From the NCBI RefSeq assembly GCF_037996825.1, contig NZ_JBBNAC010000002.1, forward strand, positions 145,040 to 209,039: DNA of 64,000 bases. The letters run 5' to 3'. Positions 26,046-36,002 of the stretch are shown one piece after another (the first letter of the stretch is position 1; each line of letters starts with the position of its first letter). Source of the DNA: Bdellovibrio sp. BCCA (GTDB taxonomy: Bacteria > Bdellovibrionota > Bdellovibrionia > Bdellovibrionales > Bdellovibrionaceae). The translations under genes were made by a program, and so were the position numbers. The notes beneath the pieces are model-generated. The model did no database searches. It was given only the letters and a program-made list of their open reading frames with translations, and was not told the DNA's origin.

Positions 26046-28598
26046 TTACCCCCTATTTCTTCTTGTTCTAGACTTAGATTTAGCTTTCGAATTTTTTCTA
26101 GATTCTTCATATGTTTTCTTCTCATCATGATCTGCCTGCATCTTATCCAAAACGTGAGAAGCTAATTTCGACTTCTTATATTTTGTTTTAAGATCATCAA
26201 AAACATTTTCAGCCGTCGTTCCGGAAATCTTAATTTTAGAATCAAACTCATTTTGCAGTTTTTCAATTTTCTTCTCAACGATTTCACGATGAGTTTGTAT
26301 TGAGATTCCACTCCAAGTTTCTTTCGTTTTATTTGCTAATTCCTGCGTTGGATTTACTGATATAGCTCCTAGTGTATCGTAGTCATTCAGGGCACCCGCA
26401 AAAGCAGTATCCTTAGCAACATTGAACGCAGATAAAGCACTCAACCCAGCGACTTTCGCAGCAGCGGTAGCCACTGATGCCAAGTTTTCTTTACGAAAGA
26501 AGTCTCCAATAGTTTTCTTATCAGATGCTTTATTAACATTCTCATGAATTTTCCTGTCGGCCTCTTTACGCTTCTGACGAATATTTTCCGCAATGTCTTC
26601 TGGGTTGTCAGTAACATCTTCCCATTCTGCATCGAGAATATCGTCAAATGGATCCACATGGCTTTCACGCTTCTCGCCTGAAAACCTGCTGTCATTGTTC
26701 TCTTCTTGACCAAAGGAGCTAAAATCTGATGAATTTGAGCCAAAACCACTAAAGTTAGCCTGTTCACGGTTCTGACCTTCCTTGCTTTTGGATTTACCAT
26801 TTCTGGATTTTCGTCCAGACGAGGCAGATTCAGGACCACTCTTTGCTTTCGTTTTTTTACCTTTTTTAGTCCGCCCGCCCGCATTTCCAGTCTCGTGAAT
26901 TTCTTCGAAATCCTCTTCAGCAAACTGTGCACGAGATTTAGAACCATCTTTACCTTTAAACGAAATTTTATCCTTCGTACCATGCCCTTTGCGATCTTTG
27001 CGTGTCTTTGGAGCCGCAGAGCCCATTGTAAAGTTAGGGGTGAAAATAGGAGATATTCCTAACTTCTCAGCAGGCAATCCAGCAGTTGGTCCACCTGCCA
27101 AAGGAGGAGTAACATCCTTTAAAGAAAGATCATTGGTTGGCTCAGCAGAACCACCTAATGTCGACAGTTTTCCAGCCAACAATGGTTTTGGTGCGTGATA
27201 GGCCGCCCCACCCCCAAGGCCAGCAAAGGACATACCTCCACCGCCCCCTCCCATTGGCCCACCGCCCCCACCACTAAATGAATTAGATGGGCCTTTGCCT
27301 CTGTTGTTTCTCCAGTTCGTGAATCCATTCTTCGCCATGTTCAGTATACTTCCAGCACCTGGCTTAAATGAATTCCAGAATCGCTGCATGGCATTCCCGG
27401 CAGCCATCCCCAAATAAGGAACAGCTCCAAGACCAGCACCAGCTGCTGCAACACCTACGGCCATCACACCATTAGACAATTGTTCCCCTAGGTTGTTTAG
27501 ATATCCAAGATTCCCTGAAGTAATGGCTTGAGAGATTGCAGGGATCATCTTCAGTGAAATTGCGTAGAGAACGAGAATAGCCACAACCATACAAACTGCT
27601 TTCAAAACTACACTCGAAGTGTCCGGCCCACCGAGATAAGCGATAGAACGACCAATCGTGAGATCAACTGAAGCCAGCAGTGTCATCGTAAGCCCATTCA
27701 CTAAATTCAATGCGAAGTTGAAAAGTGAAACGGTAGCAACTGTTCTGATCGAGGAAATGAAATTCCCTTGAAATCTAGGAGACAAAACTTGAAATGACGT
27801 AAACATGAAAATCAACAACGTCAATTGTGCGATGATTGTAAGGAAAATGTTGTTCATGAAAAGGAAAATCTGAAGGAGTACTTTGAAGATAAAATATACG
27901 ACCTTAATAATCATTCCAATGTTAATGAACTTTGCTGCATAGTACTTCAACATAGCACCAATTTCGGTCATCCCAAAATCCGGGTCTTCCATTTCAGTCC
28001 CATAAAGTTCAGTCATATCGTCTGGAGCTCGATCATGTTCGTTATAGAATGCCTTTAGCTTTGTGAAGCATTCTTCAGTATTGCAACCATTTGAGAATGC
28101 AAGCACGTTAGTCTTCTTTTCGATCTTACTCGCAACAGCATCAATGCTGTCATCGTCCATGATTGGAAACATAACTTTCGCCAACGAGTCAGAGAATCTC
28201 TGAACTGAATAATAGAGGTCAACCTGAACATAAGTTCCGGCATCAGGGTGATTCGCTCCATGATTCAAAAAGCCTGCAAGGGAATTGGAATAAATTGGAG
28301 ATAACCCCCAAACCATCAAGAGAACTATAACTCCAAGTCCGATCTTAAATGCATTAGGAAAGAATGCATCCGGATTGTCCAAATTGTGATACAGCTCGTA
28401 CATGAAAGCCAGCATTACACCGCCAGCAATGATGATGGTAATTGAGCTACCAGCTGATACGAGATTCCGTACTGCAATAGGAATTTGACCCATGAGCTCA
28501 GCCATGAAGTCGAATGAGGCCGGAGCTTCCTGTGCAAAAGCTGGGAAGCCCATCATGGTCAATACGATAAAGGTTAAGAAAAGATAAAATCTATTCAT
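26046..28598 (-). CDS. VirB6/TrbL-like polytopic T4SS protein with long Gly-rich tail
   Basis: 850 aa from ATG at 28598 (GGAAAGAAGAACG upstream). A cleavable signal peptide (FAQEAP) precedes about six membrane helices between residues 40 and 380, including IGLGVIVLLMVWGLSPIYS and a long double span NNIFLTIIAQLTLLIFMFTSF. That is the VirB6/TrbL pattern of an inner-membrane channel protein. Residues 420-480 are extremely Gly-rich, and the last 370 residues are soluble, charged and Lys/Ser-rich, an unusually long tail. The start overlaps the end of the upstream periplasmic protein gene by 8 bp. Confidence 0.65.
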   Translation of the reverse strand: MNRFYLFLTFIVLTMMGFPAFAQEAPASFDFMAELMGQIPIAVRNLVSAGSSITIIIAGGVMLAFMYELYHNLDNPDAFFPNAFKIGLGVIVLLMVWGLSPIYSNSLAGFLNHGANHPDAGTYVQVDLYYSVQRFSDSLAKVMFPIMDDDSIDAVASKIEKKTNVLAFSNGCNTEECFTKLKAFYNEHDRAPDDMTELYGTEMEDPDFGMTEIGAMLKYYAAKFINIGMIIKVVYFIFKVLLQIFLFMNNIFLTIIAQLTLLIFMFTSFQVLSPRFQGNFISSIRTVATVSLFNFALNLVNGLTMTLLASVDLTIGRSIAYLGGPDTSSVVLKAVCMVVAILVLYAISLKMIPAISQAITSGNLGYLNNLGEQLSNGVMAVGVAAAGAGLGAVPYLGMAAGNAMQRFWNSFKPGAGSILNMAKNGFTNWRNNRGKGPSNSFSGGGGGPMGGGGGGMSFAGLGGGAAYHAPKPLLAGKLSTLGGSAEPTNDLSLKDVTPPLAGGPTAGLPAEKLGISPIFTPNFTMGSAAPKTRKDRKGHGTKDKISFKGKDGSKSRAQFAEEDFEEIHETGNAGGRTKKGKKTKAKSGPESASSGRKSRNGKSKSKEGQNREQANFSGFGSNSSDFSSFGQEENNDSRFSGEKRESHVDPFDDILDAEWEDVTDNPEDIAENIRQKRKEADRKIHENVNKASDKKTIGDFFRKENLASVATAAAKVAGLSALSAFNVAKDTAFAGALNDYDTLGAISVNPTQELANKTKETWSGISIQTHREIVEKKIEKLQNEFDSKIKISGTTAENVFDDLKTKYKKSKLASHVLDKMQADHDEKKTYEESRKNSKAKSKSRTRRNRG

Positions 28599-30216
28599 CG
28601 TTCTTCTTTCCTGAATCAGGCTTAGGGAATGAAATTCCAGAAGCCGTATATTCATCGTTCTTACGGATAGAGTCGTTAACAGCCTGGTCCGCTACCTTCT
28701 TATTCTCCTGAGCTTGTGCTTCACGTTGCTCAACAATCGTGTTCTGTTTCACAAGCTCCTGCGCGATGATCTCATTGTACTGAACATTCACTTGCTCTTG
28801 CTGTAGAGACAAATATTGCATCTCAGCCATTTGAAGTTCCGCTGAACAAGCTACCTTTTCCTGCTTATATTCATCTTTTTCAGCGACAGTGATTGCTCTA
28901 TTGATACCTCTGTGCTTTGAATCAAGAGTCCACTGTTTTGCCAGGTTGGTTTTATAACGAACTGTTGAAAGCCTTAGGTATTCAATAGTGTTCTCAAAAA
29001 GATTCTTCGCCTCCTGTTGAGTGAATTTCTTGCCTTCATAGCACATCAACTTTCTACGTTCGTATTCAGCTTCAGAATCCTTATCGTTCGGATCCAATCC
29101 TTGCGCGAGTGCATATGGAGAACAATCCGGAGATACTTTTACAAATTGAGCAGAGATCTGCTCTGGCGTTTTCCCGCGATTTGTCTCGAGTCTCCAGTGA
29201 TTACTCACCCAAGATTTGTATGAGCTACGGTAAGATCGGATACGACCGAATTTCGCCGAGGATTCATCAACAACGCGATATTCGTAAACTGGTTTTTCGA
29301 TAACTTCATCTTTCGTTACCGCATTACCTTCAGCATCCTTATCGCCAGTTTTTACCTTGTTGGTTTTCTTGGAGGTTGAAACTTGGCGCTGTTCATATCT
29401 GATACCTTCAATCAGAGCAGTATTCACAACCTTTAAGAAGGCTCGATATTCAGCGCCTGTCGCAAATGCCATAGCCGCAAGTCGTTCGAGTTGTCCCTTT
29501 GCAAAATCGTAGTCTTGTTTCAGTGTAGGGGCCTCTAAAACAAGTGGGGCGTAGTTTTCCTTATAAATTTGATCGTAATCAGGATTGTCTTTAGTATCCG
29601 GACAAGAAATCATATCCGCGATGATTGCGCGATCTTTTGCTGATGTTGCAAGAGTCTGAATCATCCGTTGCTGTTCTTCTCGCTCAGCAATATCAGCATC
29701 TTCTTTATCCCATCTTTTTTTCATGCGTCCGTACTTGGTCATGAAGTTGCCAATGCGGGCAGCATTGTCATGCATAGAAAGAGAACCCTCGCGGCGCTTA
29801 CCAGTGCGAAGATCAAAATACGAATTGGAAAGTTTCATGACTTGTTTTGAAAACTCAAAGGCCCGGTCATGTTTCTTCTCAGTAATTTCATTAAGCAGAT
29901 CAGCACCCATGTTGATTGCCGTTAGCGTGTCAGCTTGCGACAACTGAATGATGTAGTTACATGAGTCAACGATTGGAGATGTACGCATCGACATACCAGT
30001 AACGATTGCTGGTAAGCCAGCGACAGGCCACATACCAAATTGGAATGCATTAAGATATGACCCAATCTTTTTAGTATCACGGCAAAGACCAACTGATACC
30101 TCAAATGGACCAAGATCAAATGCATTCGCCTTCAGTGGAGCCATCGTGAAAATTGAGAGAGTCCAAGCGAAGACTAAAAATGCCGAAAATGTCGATTTTA
30201 ATAGCGATTTTCTCAT
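28591..30216 (-). CDS. Periplasmic helical protein, paralogue of 19972-21438
   Basis: 541 aa with signal peptide ending at KANAF. Helical throughout, with Cys-containing segments (SVGLCRDTKKIG, SCNYIIQLSQ, ISCPDTKDNPD, CYEGKKF, ACSAELQMAE) and a C-terminal Gln-rich coiled coil. Similar in order and motif spacing to the 488-aa protein at 19972. The ATG has no ribosome binding site and is 6 bp after CCATTTA, indicating a leaderless start. It heads the VirB6-like/zinc-protein operon. Probably an exported T4SS component; no named family recognised. Confidence 0.6.
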   Translation of the reverse strand: MRKSLLKSTFSAFLVFAWTLSIFTMAPLKANAFDLGPFEVSVGLCRDTKKIGSYLNAFQFGMWPVAGLPAIVTGMSMRTSPIVDSCNYIIQLSQADTLTAINMGADLLNEITEKKHDRAFEFSKQVMKLSNSYFDLRTGKRREGSLSMHDNAARIGNFMTKYGRMKKRWDKEDADIAEREEQQRMIQTLATSAKDRAIIADMISCPDTKDNPDYDQIYKENYAPLVLEAPTLKQDYDFAKGQLERLAAMAFATGAEYRAFLKVVNTALIEGIRYEQRQVSTSKKTNKVKTGDKDAEGNAVTKDEVIEKPVYEYRVVDESSAKFGRIRSYRSSYKSWVSNHWRLETNRGKTPEQISAQFVKVSPDCSPYALAQGLDPNDKDSEAEYERRKLMCYEGKKFTQQEAKNLFENTIEYLRLSTVRYKTNLAKQWTLDSKHRGINRAITVAEKDEYKQEKVACSAELQMAEMQYLSLQQEQVNVQYNEIIAQELVKQNTIVEQREAQAQENKKVADQAVNDSIRKNDEYTASGISFPKPDSGKKNDE

Positions 30217-30222
30217 GCTATC

Positions 30223-30229
30223 TAAATGG
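30223..30229 (-). promoter_or_regulatory. CCATTTA box, candidate -10 at the head of the T4SS operon
   Basis: CCATTTAGAT on the minus strand with exactly 6 bp to the ATG at 30216, identical spacing to the box at 16059. Confidence 0.45.
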
Positions 30230-30271
30230 GGCGGGGCTAGATTTGATCAAATCCACCAACCCCATCTCCCT

Positions 30272-32719
30272 TTAAATTTTTAGTTTCTCCGTTGCCAGGA
30301 TATCCTTGAGGGACGGGACTGAAAGGCGCTCAGCCCAAATCATGAGCTCCCCGTCCTTCTTCGACAGGCTTCCAGTAACGATAAGTGGGTAAGAATACTT
30401 AGTATTTGCCACTACGCCATTTCTGTAGGTGTCGCTCTCACGATCTCGTTCCAACACGTCAGCCCCCACACCGATCTTCAGAGTTTGACCTGATTGTTCG
30501 ACGGTAATGAAAGCCATATCGCGGCCTTGGTTTTTTCCCTGCTTTTTGACTTTTTTAATCATTGGAGCTTCTGTTACAAACCCAATGATTGTTACGAGAT
30601 CTCGATCATCGCATTCATAAAGTTCGCGGAATCTCTTAACTGGAGCTCGCATGACACTTTCAATATGCGGAATTCTGTCGATCATGTAGAGGTGGTAGTC
30701 GCACGATGAGGTATTTAAGAGTCCAACTTGCCTCAATAACATCGAAATCTTCGGCATCTTGTTGATAACTTGAAGTTCATCCAAAGCTTTTTGAAGTGTT
30801 TTGGTCATCTTTCCTTTTTTGTCAGCAATTGTTACTCCCTCGACTTTTTCTTCCGGTGTGAGTGGCTCAACTCCATTTTTAATTGCGACATATTTCGAAA
30901 TGAGATCCTTCCGGAAATCCATTACGTCCATGTCTTTAGGGGCCAAGCAATCAGCACCTCCAGCCAAAACAACACACTTAAAAGGCTTTAATCCGAGGTT
31001 CGCATCAGTAATTGAGCGAAGAGCAAAATCATCCGCATTTTTGTAAGGGGCATGTTTCTCAATATCCTTACCTTGAGATGCGACGAATTTAATTTCATTG
31101 AACGCCAGATACACTTTACCTTTGTGCGTGGCGTTTTCTTCAGCTTTTGATAAGTTCACATTTGGTGGCCTAATCACATCTTGCCAAGCTGGATAGAATC
31201 GTCTGAACTCTTCATCTTTTAAATGAGGGATCGAGCAAGAGATAAAGTCTTCACGGTAATAGTGATTCAAGTACTGCGTGATGTATGCGTTTAAGCCGTA
31301 GCTCATTGAGTGAGCCTTATTGAATCCGTAGCCACCGAATTTCAAAATATCTTCCCAGATCTTTGTTGCAAGGCTCTCGTCAATCTTTTGAGCCTTAACG
31401 CCCTTCATATACTTCTCTTTGTAGGAAGCCATGATGTCCGGATCCTTTTTGGAAACCGCCTTGATGAATTTTGCTATATCACCCTCATTTAGTTGGCCGA
31501 TTTCACGCATAATTCCCATGATTTGCTCCTGATAAATCAGAAGACCATAGGACTCTTTAAGAATTGGCTCTAACTGCGGCAGGGCGTGCTTGACGTGAAG
31601 CTTTCCATTCATGACATCCATTAACATGTCATCCACGCCAGCACCCATAGGACCAGGACGGATTGTTGCAACCATTACCGAGGCGCTGTCAGGAGAGTTG
31701 AAGGCTTCGGGCTTTTTAATACGCACCATTGCCTTTTCGAATGTTGGAGTCTTAAATTGAAAAATTCCCTCGAGTGTCATCGCTGGAAGGGTAAACTTTC
31801 GCCACACATCTTGATCAAATAAATCAATCTTGTTTTTATCAAAGTCGATACCGCGATCACGTTTTAGCTTACGGCGAGTATCTCGAATGACTGATAAAGT
31901 TGAGAGACCGAGATAATCGTATTTAATAAGACCGCTGATTTCTACAGCCTTCATTTCTGGGCTCGTCACGTACATCTGATGGTCTTCACTCCATTCGCAT
32001 GGACAAACCTCATAGATCGGGCGGTCAGGCGACATACACAGACCAGCGGCGTGAACACCACGGCTTACAGCCTGTCCAATCATATTATTGATTTCGTCAT
32101 TGGCCTGAGGGTAAGACTCTAGGAAGGTTTTGATCTTAGTATCTTCAGCAACGATGCGCTCAAGGATGTCTTTCTGAGTGAGGAGCTTGACAGCATCTTC
32201 ACCTTCTTCATCCATAACTTGTTTTGTAATAACCTTTTCCCAGCGCTGGATAGTGTCAGTGATATCGTTTACATAATCGAACGGAACTTCCGGATAGATC
32301 TGACGCATTACTGCCTTGATTGCACCAGCTACCTTAAAAGTTCCCTTGGTTCCAATCAGGCAAACGTGCTCAAGACCATAGGTCTTAACTTTGTAGTCTT
32401 TGATCTTATCGCGGCATGTGGTATCAAAGTCATTATCCGGTAGTGATCCGTACTTGATAGGAAAACGCTTCTTTGGTTTATCATTTGAAATTCCAAGTGC
32501 GTAAACGACGATCATTCCAGGAGTGTTTTCAACTGGATCTTTGATTTGAGACTTCACATCAAGAAAGTATTTCGCTTCCCACGGATTACATTCAAGATAG
32601 AACAATTCTCTTTCAAGATCTTCTGTTGAAAATTCATTGATTCGAGTTTGGTCAAGTGCCTTTACTAACTGATCGTAGTAAGGTTTGTATTCCATGAATT
32701 TCGTAATTCGTATATCCAT
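30272..32719 (-). CDS. DNA polymerase III alpha subunit, C-terminal half (split DnaE)
   Basis: 815 aa. After about 90 unrelated residues the protein joins the DnaE palm: LPDNDFD gives Asp95, Asp97, Asp99 (E. coli PDFDVDF) and IKYDYLGLSTL gives Asp268 (E. coli KFDFLGL). The family motifs FRPGPL-like (IRPGPMGAG), YQEQIM and GYGFNKAHSMSYG follow in order, then helix-hairpin-helix and a C-terminal OB domain. All three catalytic Asp are retained, so polymerisation is plausible. The PHP and first palm segment are missing and are encoded separately at 42389-43813. ATG follows GGGGGTCCAAG. No clear beta-clamp motif was identified. Confidence 0.85.
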   Translation of the reverse strand: MDIRITKFMEYKPYYDQLVKALDQTRINEFSTEDLERELFYLECNPWEAKYFLDVKSQIKDPVENTPGMIVVYALGISNDKPKKRFPIKYGSLPDNDFDTTCRDKIKDYKVKTYGLEHVCLIGTKGTFKVAGAIKAVMRQIYPEVPFDYVNDITDTIQRWEKVITKQVMDEEGEDAVKLLTQKDILERIVAEDTKIKTFLESYPQANDEINNMIGQAVSRGVHAAGLCMSPDRPIYEVCPCEWSEDHQMYVTSPEMKAVEISGLIKYDYLGLSTLSVIRDTRRKLKRDRGIDFDKNKIDLFDQDVWRKFTLPAMTLEGIFQFKTPTFEKAMVRIKKPEAFNSPDSASVMVATIRPGPMGAGVDDMLMDVMNGKLHVKHALPQLEPILKESYGLLIYQEQIMGIMREIGQLNEGDIAKFIKAVSKKDPDIMASYKEKYMKGVKAQKIDESLATKIWEDILKFGGYGFNKAHSMSYGLNAYITQYLNHYYREDFISCSIPHLKDEEFRRFYPAWQDVIRPPNVNLSKAEENATHKGKVYLAFNEIKFVASQGKDIEKHAPYKNADDFALRSITDANLGLKPFKCVVLAGGADCLAPKDMDVMDFRKDLISKYVAIKNGVEPLTPEEKVEGVTIADKKGKMTKTLQKALDELQVINKMPKISMLLRQVGLLNTSSCDYHLYMIDRIPHIESVMRAPVKRFRELYECDDRDLVTIIGFVTEAPMIKKVKKQGKNQGRDMAFITVEQSGQTLKIGVGADVLERDRESDTYRNGVVANTKYSYPLIVTGSLSKKDGELMIWAERLSVPSLKDILATEKLKI

Positions 32720-32813
32720 CTTGGACCCCCGAAGTCACGAACACGCTCGATGAGTGAGCGAGTCCATACATGGGGTTAACTCCAAATAGTGGAATTCTAA
32801 GAATAAAATGTGA

Positions 32814-33071
32814 TTAATTATGTCCGTTCTGAGAGGTATCTTTTTGAGATGACAGTTTTCCGAATCGAGTCTTAATTTTTGCTCTAACGATCTTTGCAAG
32901 CTTAAAATTAGTGAGAAGAAATAAGCAAAATATAGAACCCGCAAAAAAAATTGTTCGCGAAATTGCGAAGACAAAATAAAGAGACAGTGCCCAAATAAGC
33001 AGAACAGCCGCAGCGATCACTGCGACTCTCAAAATTACCGTTTTGGCTCTCTCTAATTCAAGGTTCTTCAC
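32814..33071 (-). CDS. Small two-span membrane protein
   Basis: 85 aa. Two hydrophobic helices (VAVIAAAVLLIWALSLYFVF and IFFAGSIFCLFLLTNF) followed by a Lys/Arg-rich tail. Its ATG overlaps the stop of the preceding gene by 4 bp (ATGA). It belongs to the four-gene run downstream of the DnaQ-like gene. Function unknown. Confidence 0.6.
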   Translation of the reverse strand: MKNLELERAKTVILRVAVIAAAVLLIWALSLYFVFAISRTIFFAGSIFCLFLLTNFKLAKIVRAKIKTRFGKLSSQKDTSQNGHN

Positions 33072-33361
33072 TTAGCTACTTTCCAGTCAATGATTGTACA
33101 TCGACTTGATTGAATTCTGATAACTTCGCGATCTTGTGGCATCTGACCTTCTTTGTTCGGAAACACCGCTTTATCACCACAACCACGAATATGAACCTTA
33201 AGTACTCCTTCATCACTCTTTACGACGGCAAGAGTATTGTATCCTTCATCTTTTGGAACCTCGAACTCATGCCGCTCTGGCTTTTTGATGTTGCTTGGAA
33301 AGAAGGCGTTAGCCTCCAGTGCGGTAATCAAAAGTACAGAAATGAAGATTAGTGATTTCAT
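33068..33361 (-). CDS. Small secreted protein
   Basis: 97 aa. Signal peptide MKSLIFISVLLITALEANAF, then about 78 residues with two Cys (RGCGDKAVF, SSRCTI) that may form a disulfide and a beta-strand pattern ending TIIDWKVAK. Overlaps both neighbours by 4 bp. Size suggests a VirB7-like or inhibitor-like periplasmic protein, but no motif decides it. Confidence 0.6.
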   Translation of the reverse strand: MKSLIFISVLLITALEANAFFPSNIKKPERHEFEVPKDEGYNTLAVVKSDEGVLKVHIRGCGDKAVFPNKEGQMPQDREVIRIQSSRCTIIDWKVAK

Positions 33362-33717
33362 GCTAAACCCATCTGTTTCGGCTTTTGTTCTTTAAGTCGA
33401 ATGATTTTGATGGCATTCTTCCAACCTTCCACATTGATATTCATCTTTGCTAAGACAGTATCTCTGAATGGGTTATGACCATTGAATACAAGGTCCCGAG
33501 TCATCTGATATTTTTCAGCCGCAAGCTTTCTGTCCTTTTTGCAAAGGTTCATGCAGATTTCACCAAGTTGATGAGCCACGTACAAATAAGGATCGTTTAC
33601 TGCATCGTCTGGATGAATCATCGATTTGCGCTCTTCTTCAGTTGCAGCGTAATAACTCTCGCGGACCTTTTCGATCATCTTTTCAGGAACCTTAAATAGT
33701 TGTTTTTGCGTTTCCAT
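33358..33717 (-). CDS. Hypothetical cytoplasmic protein (119 aa)
   Basis: Helical, soluble, with several Cys/Lys-rich segments (GEICMNLCKKDRKLAAEKY). ATG preceded by GAGAGGACTGAT. Couples by a 4-bp overlap to the small secreted protein gene. No family recognised. Confidence 0.55.
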   Translation of the reverse strand: METQKQLFKVPEKMIEKVRESYYAATEEERKSMIHPDDAVNDPYLYVAHQLGEICMNLCKKDRKLAAEKYQMTRDLVFNGHNPFRDTVLAKMNINVEGWKNAIKIIRLKEQKPKQMGLA

Positions 33718-33742
33718 ATCAGTCCTCTCAGTCCTTTAACTA

Positions 33743-35938
33743 CTAAGCAGCCATTTTCGCTTCTACTTTTTTCGCCTGTACCTTACCGAACGATACTACG
33801 GCCTCCTGGGCGACCTGTACTGTTGCCATATATTCTGCGACCAAGAAGTCTTCACCTTTTGCGATAGCGCTTTGAAGTTTGCGACGATCAACGAATACCA
33901 CCTTGTTGTCCAAAGTGTGTCGAATTGAGTCAGCGAAAACTGATCTCTCTTCCCCGTTAACCTTGAATTTAACAACCATCGCTGCACCTTTGCGCATTTG
34001 CTTGGCTGTCTCAATATTGTACTCAACCATTGATTCAACGAACTCCGCAGCATCAACAGCGGAATTGTCGATGTATCGTGCCCTCGTGATGCAGGTTGGT
34101 CCCATTCCCATTTGTTTTGAGAATTCCTTTGAAAGCTTGCGATTACACATTGCACATTGGACATTGGAGGCGGCAGCCGATGGTGGTAAATGGTCATCAA
34201 TCGTCATTTGCATTGGCGATTGACCTTCTTCCTTCGCTTCAGCACCACCATCAATTAGAGTCAGTTTTGGGGTCTCTTTTGAGCTTAAAGATTGAACACC
34301 CTCAAGAGGCTGAGTCATGCCTGCAAAGCTTGGTTGATAGGAATCATCAACAGCATTTGCATCAAGATAGTAATCAGCAAAGAAATTAGCTTTATCTGTG
34401 TTGATCTTCTCAAAGCTCTTTGGATATTTTTGTTTAAACAGCAATGCTAAAGACTGAATGGCCTCCATTTTAGATGGGTTCCCTCGAACAGCGTCAATAG
34501 CATTCCTTAACTCCCCTTCAAGGGCTAAAGGATGTTTAGGATCTTCAAAATCACCGGGTGTCGGCAAATCTTTGATCCTCTTTTCAAGCATTTCGAAGTT
34601 CAAACACTTTTTTACAAGTGCACCCTTTAGAGCCGCCTTGCTTGTGAACTTTTCGCGATAGAGCGTACCATTCCCAGTAACCTTCACCATATAGTGACCA
34701 GAAGGGTGGCAAGCGATCTCAACTGTTTCATTCGGGAATACATCGCGGAAAAACGGCACATTTCCGAAGGTACTAATATCCCGCGTCCACCCACGAAGAC
34801 CTCTAGCAGTATGCATTCGCTCAGCACGAGTCAAAACAGTTTTCGCGGAAACCCTACTCTTTAGGTCCTTAGTAAGTTCCGCCATAACTTGATCGTACTC
34901 CAATTTCTTGTTCGGAGCTGTCGCCATCCTTGATCTAACCTTCTCAATCAACTCAAAGTTTTTTGAATCCTCATGAAAAATATTGCTCTCGATTGAATTT
35001 TTCATGCTCGAGAAATCTGGAGAACTCAACACATCCTTAATCATCTCAGGATTCGCGTCTGAAATAGCGTTAAGGCGTTGCTCTTCATCTGGTGACACTT
35101 CATGCACATCAATAATCGTCTCGTAATTAAAGCGTCGAACTGCGGTGTCTTTGAATTTCCCCTTGTTCTTGTTAAAAATATCGTCATCGTCAACGGCTGC
35201 AATCATCATCTTCTCATTATCATTCATGAGAACTTTGATATTCCTACGCTTCATTCCTGATGATTTAGAGAATGTTGTGACGGAATATACTTTTCCTTCT
35301 TCAAAGGCAGCAATATCCGGTGAAGGGTCGGTGATTTTCTTTCCATTAGATAGCAATGGATAAAGATGATGACCAATCTTTCGACTCATTAAAATATCTG
35401 GCAACGATCTATGTGCACCTTTTCCCTCGAACTCAAAACCAAGTGCTTTCGCTACAGCTGATTGAGCTACAGAGCTTTTTCCGCCTTTCGTTTTTTCTGT
35501 GGTGATAATTCCGGCTTTTACGGCATTGTCTGAGATCTTCATAAGTTCGACGTGGGTTTTTGTAACGTAATCACCAAGTCTCTTTCCTTGACGAGCAAAG
35601 GCCACGGCAAGAAACCCAGTATCAAACGACACTTTTTGCCCTGCAATGCGAGGTTTTACGCCGTTAACGGTATGCTTTTCAAAGAGATCAATATACTTTT
35701 GGACCATCTGGGCTTCAGTAATAGAAGCTTCAGCGTAAGCTTTCGAAAATGGATTAATACCGTTGATCTCAAGTGCTTTTGGACTTGGAGTAACGCCATC
35801 TTTAAGTTTAACGTACCCTTCAACCGTTTCAATAAGATCACCATTTTCATCATCAACGGCAGCAGCAAATTCCAGGGCCTGGTCATCAGCCTTATTTGTT
35901 CCCGTGGTTTCTAAGTCTGTCCAAATTAACCTTCCCAT
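33743..35938 (-). CDS. DnaQ-like 3'-5' exonuclease with C-terminal zinc motif
   Basis: 731 aa from ATG at 35938 (GGGAGGAAT upstream); the frame upstream of this lacks a start signal. Residues 1-220 form a DEDDh exonuclease: IWTDLETTG (Asp, Glu), KVSFDTGFLA (Asp) and GAHRSLPDILMS (His, Asp). This is the proofreading fold of DnaQ/epsilon and ExoI. About 400 uncharacterised residues follow. Near the C-terminus CAMCNRKL...GMGPTC is a DUF6011-like zinc motif, and a beta domain closes the protein. With the split alpha subunit it could supply proofreading; it could also be a stand-alone exonuclease in recombination. Confidence 0.75.
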   Translation of the reverse strand: MGRLIWTDLETTGTNKADDQALEFAAAVDDENGDLIETVEGYVKLKDGVTPSPKALEINGINPFSKAYAEASITEAQMVQKYIDLFEKHTVNGVKPRIAGQKVSFDTGFLAVAFARQGKRLGDYVTKTHVELMKISDNAVKAGIITTEKTKGGKSSVAQSAVAKALGFEFEGKGAHRSLPDILMSRKIGHHLYPLLSNGKKITDPSPDIAAFEEGKVYSVTTFSKSSGMKRRNIKVLMNDNEKMMIAAVDDDDIFNKNKGKFKDTAVRRFNYETIIDVHEVSPDEEQRLNAISDANPEMIKDVLSSPDFSSMKNSIESNIFHEDSKNFELIEKVRSRMATAPNKKLEYDQVMAELTKDLKSRVSAKTVLTRAERMHTARGLRGWTRDISTFGNVPFFRDVFPNETVEIACHPSGHYMVKVTGNGTLYREKFTSKAALKGALVKKCLNFEMLEKRIKDLPTPGDFEDPKHPLALEGELRNAIDAVRGNPSKMEAIQSLALLFKQKYPKSFEKINTDKANFFADYYLDANAVDDSYQPSFAGMTQPLEGVQSLSSKETPKLTLIDGGAEAKEEGQSPMQMTIDDHLPPSAAASNVQCAMCNRKLSKEFSKQMGMGPTCITRARYIDNSAVDAAEFVESMVEYNIETAKQMRKGAAMVVKFKVNGEERSVFADSIRHTLDNKVVFVDRRKLQSAIAKGEDFLVAEYMATVQVAQEAVVSFGKVQAKKVEAKMAA

Positions 35939-36002
35939 ATTCCTCCCAAACTTCGTCCACCCATAAATAGGGCTGACGTGGATTTTCAGTAAATCCGCCG
36001 TT

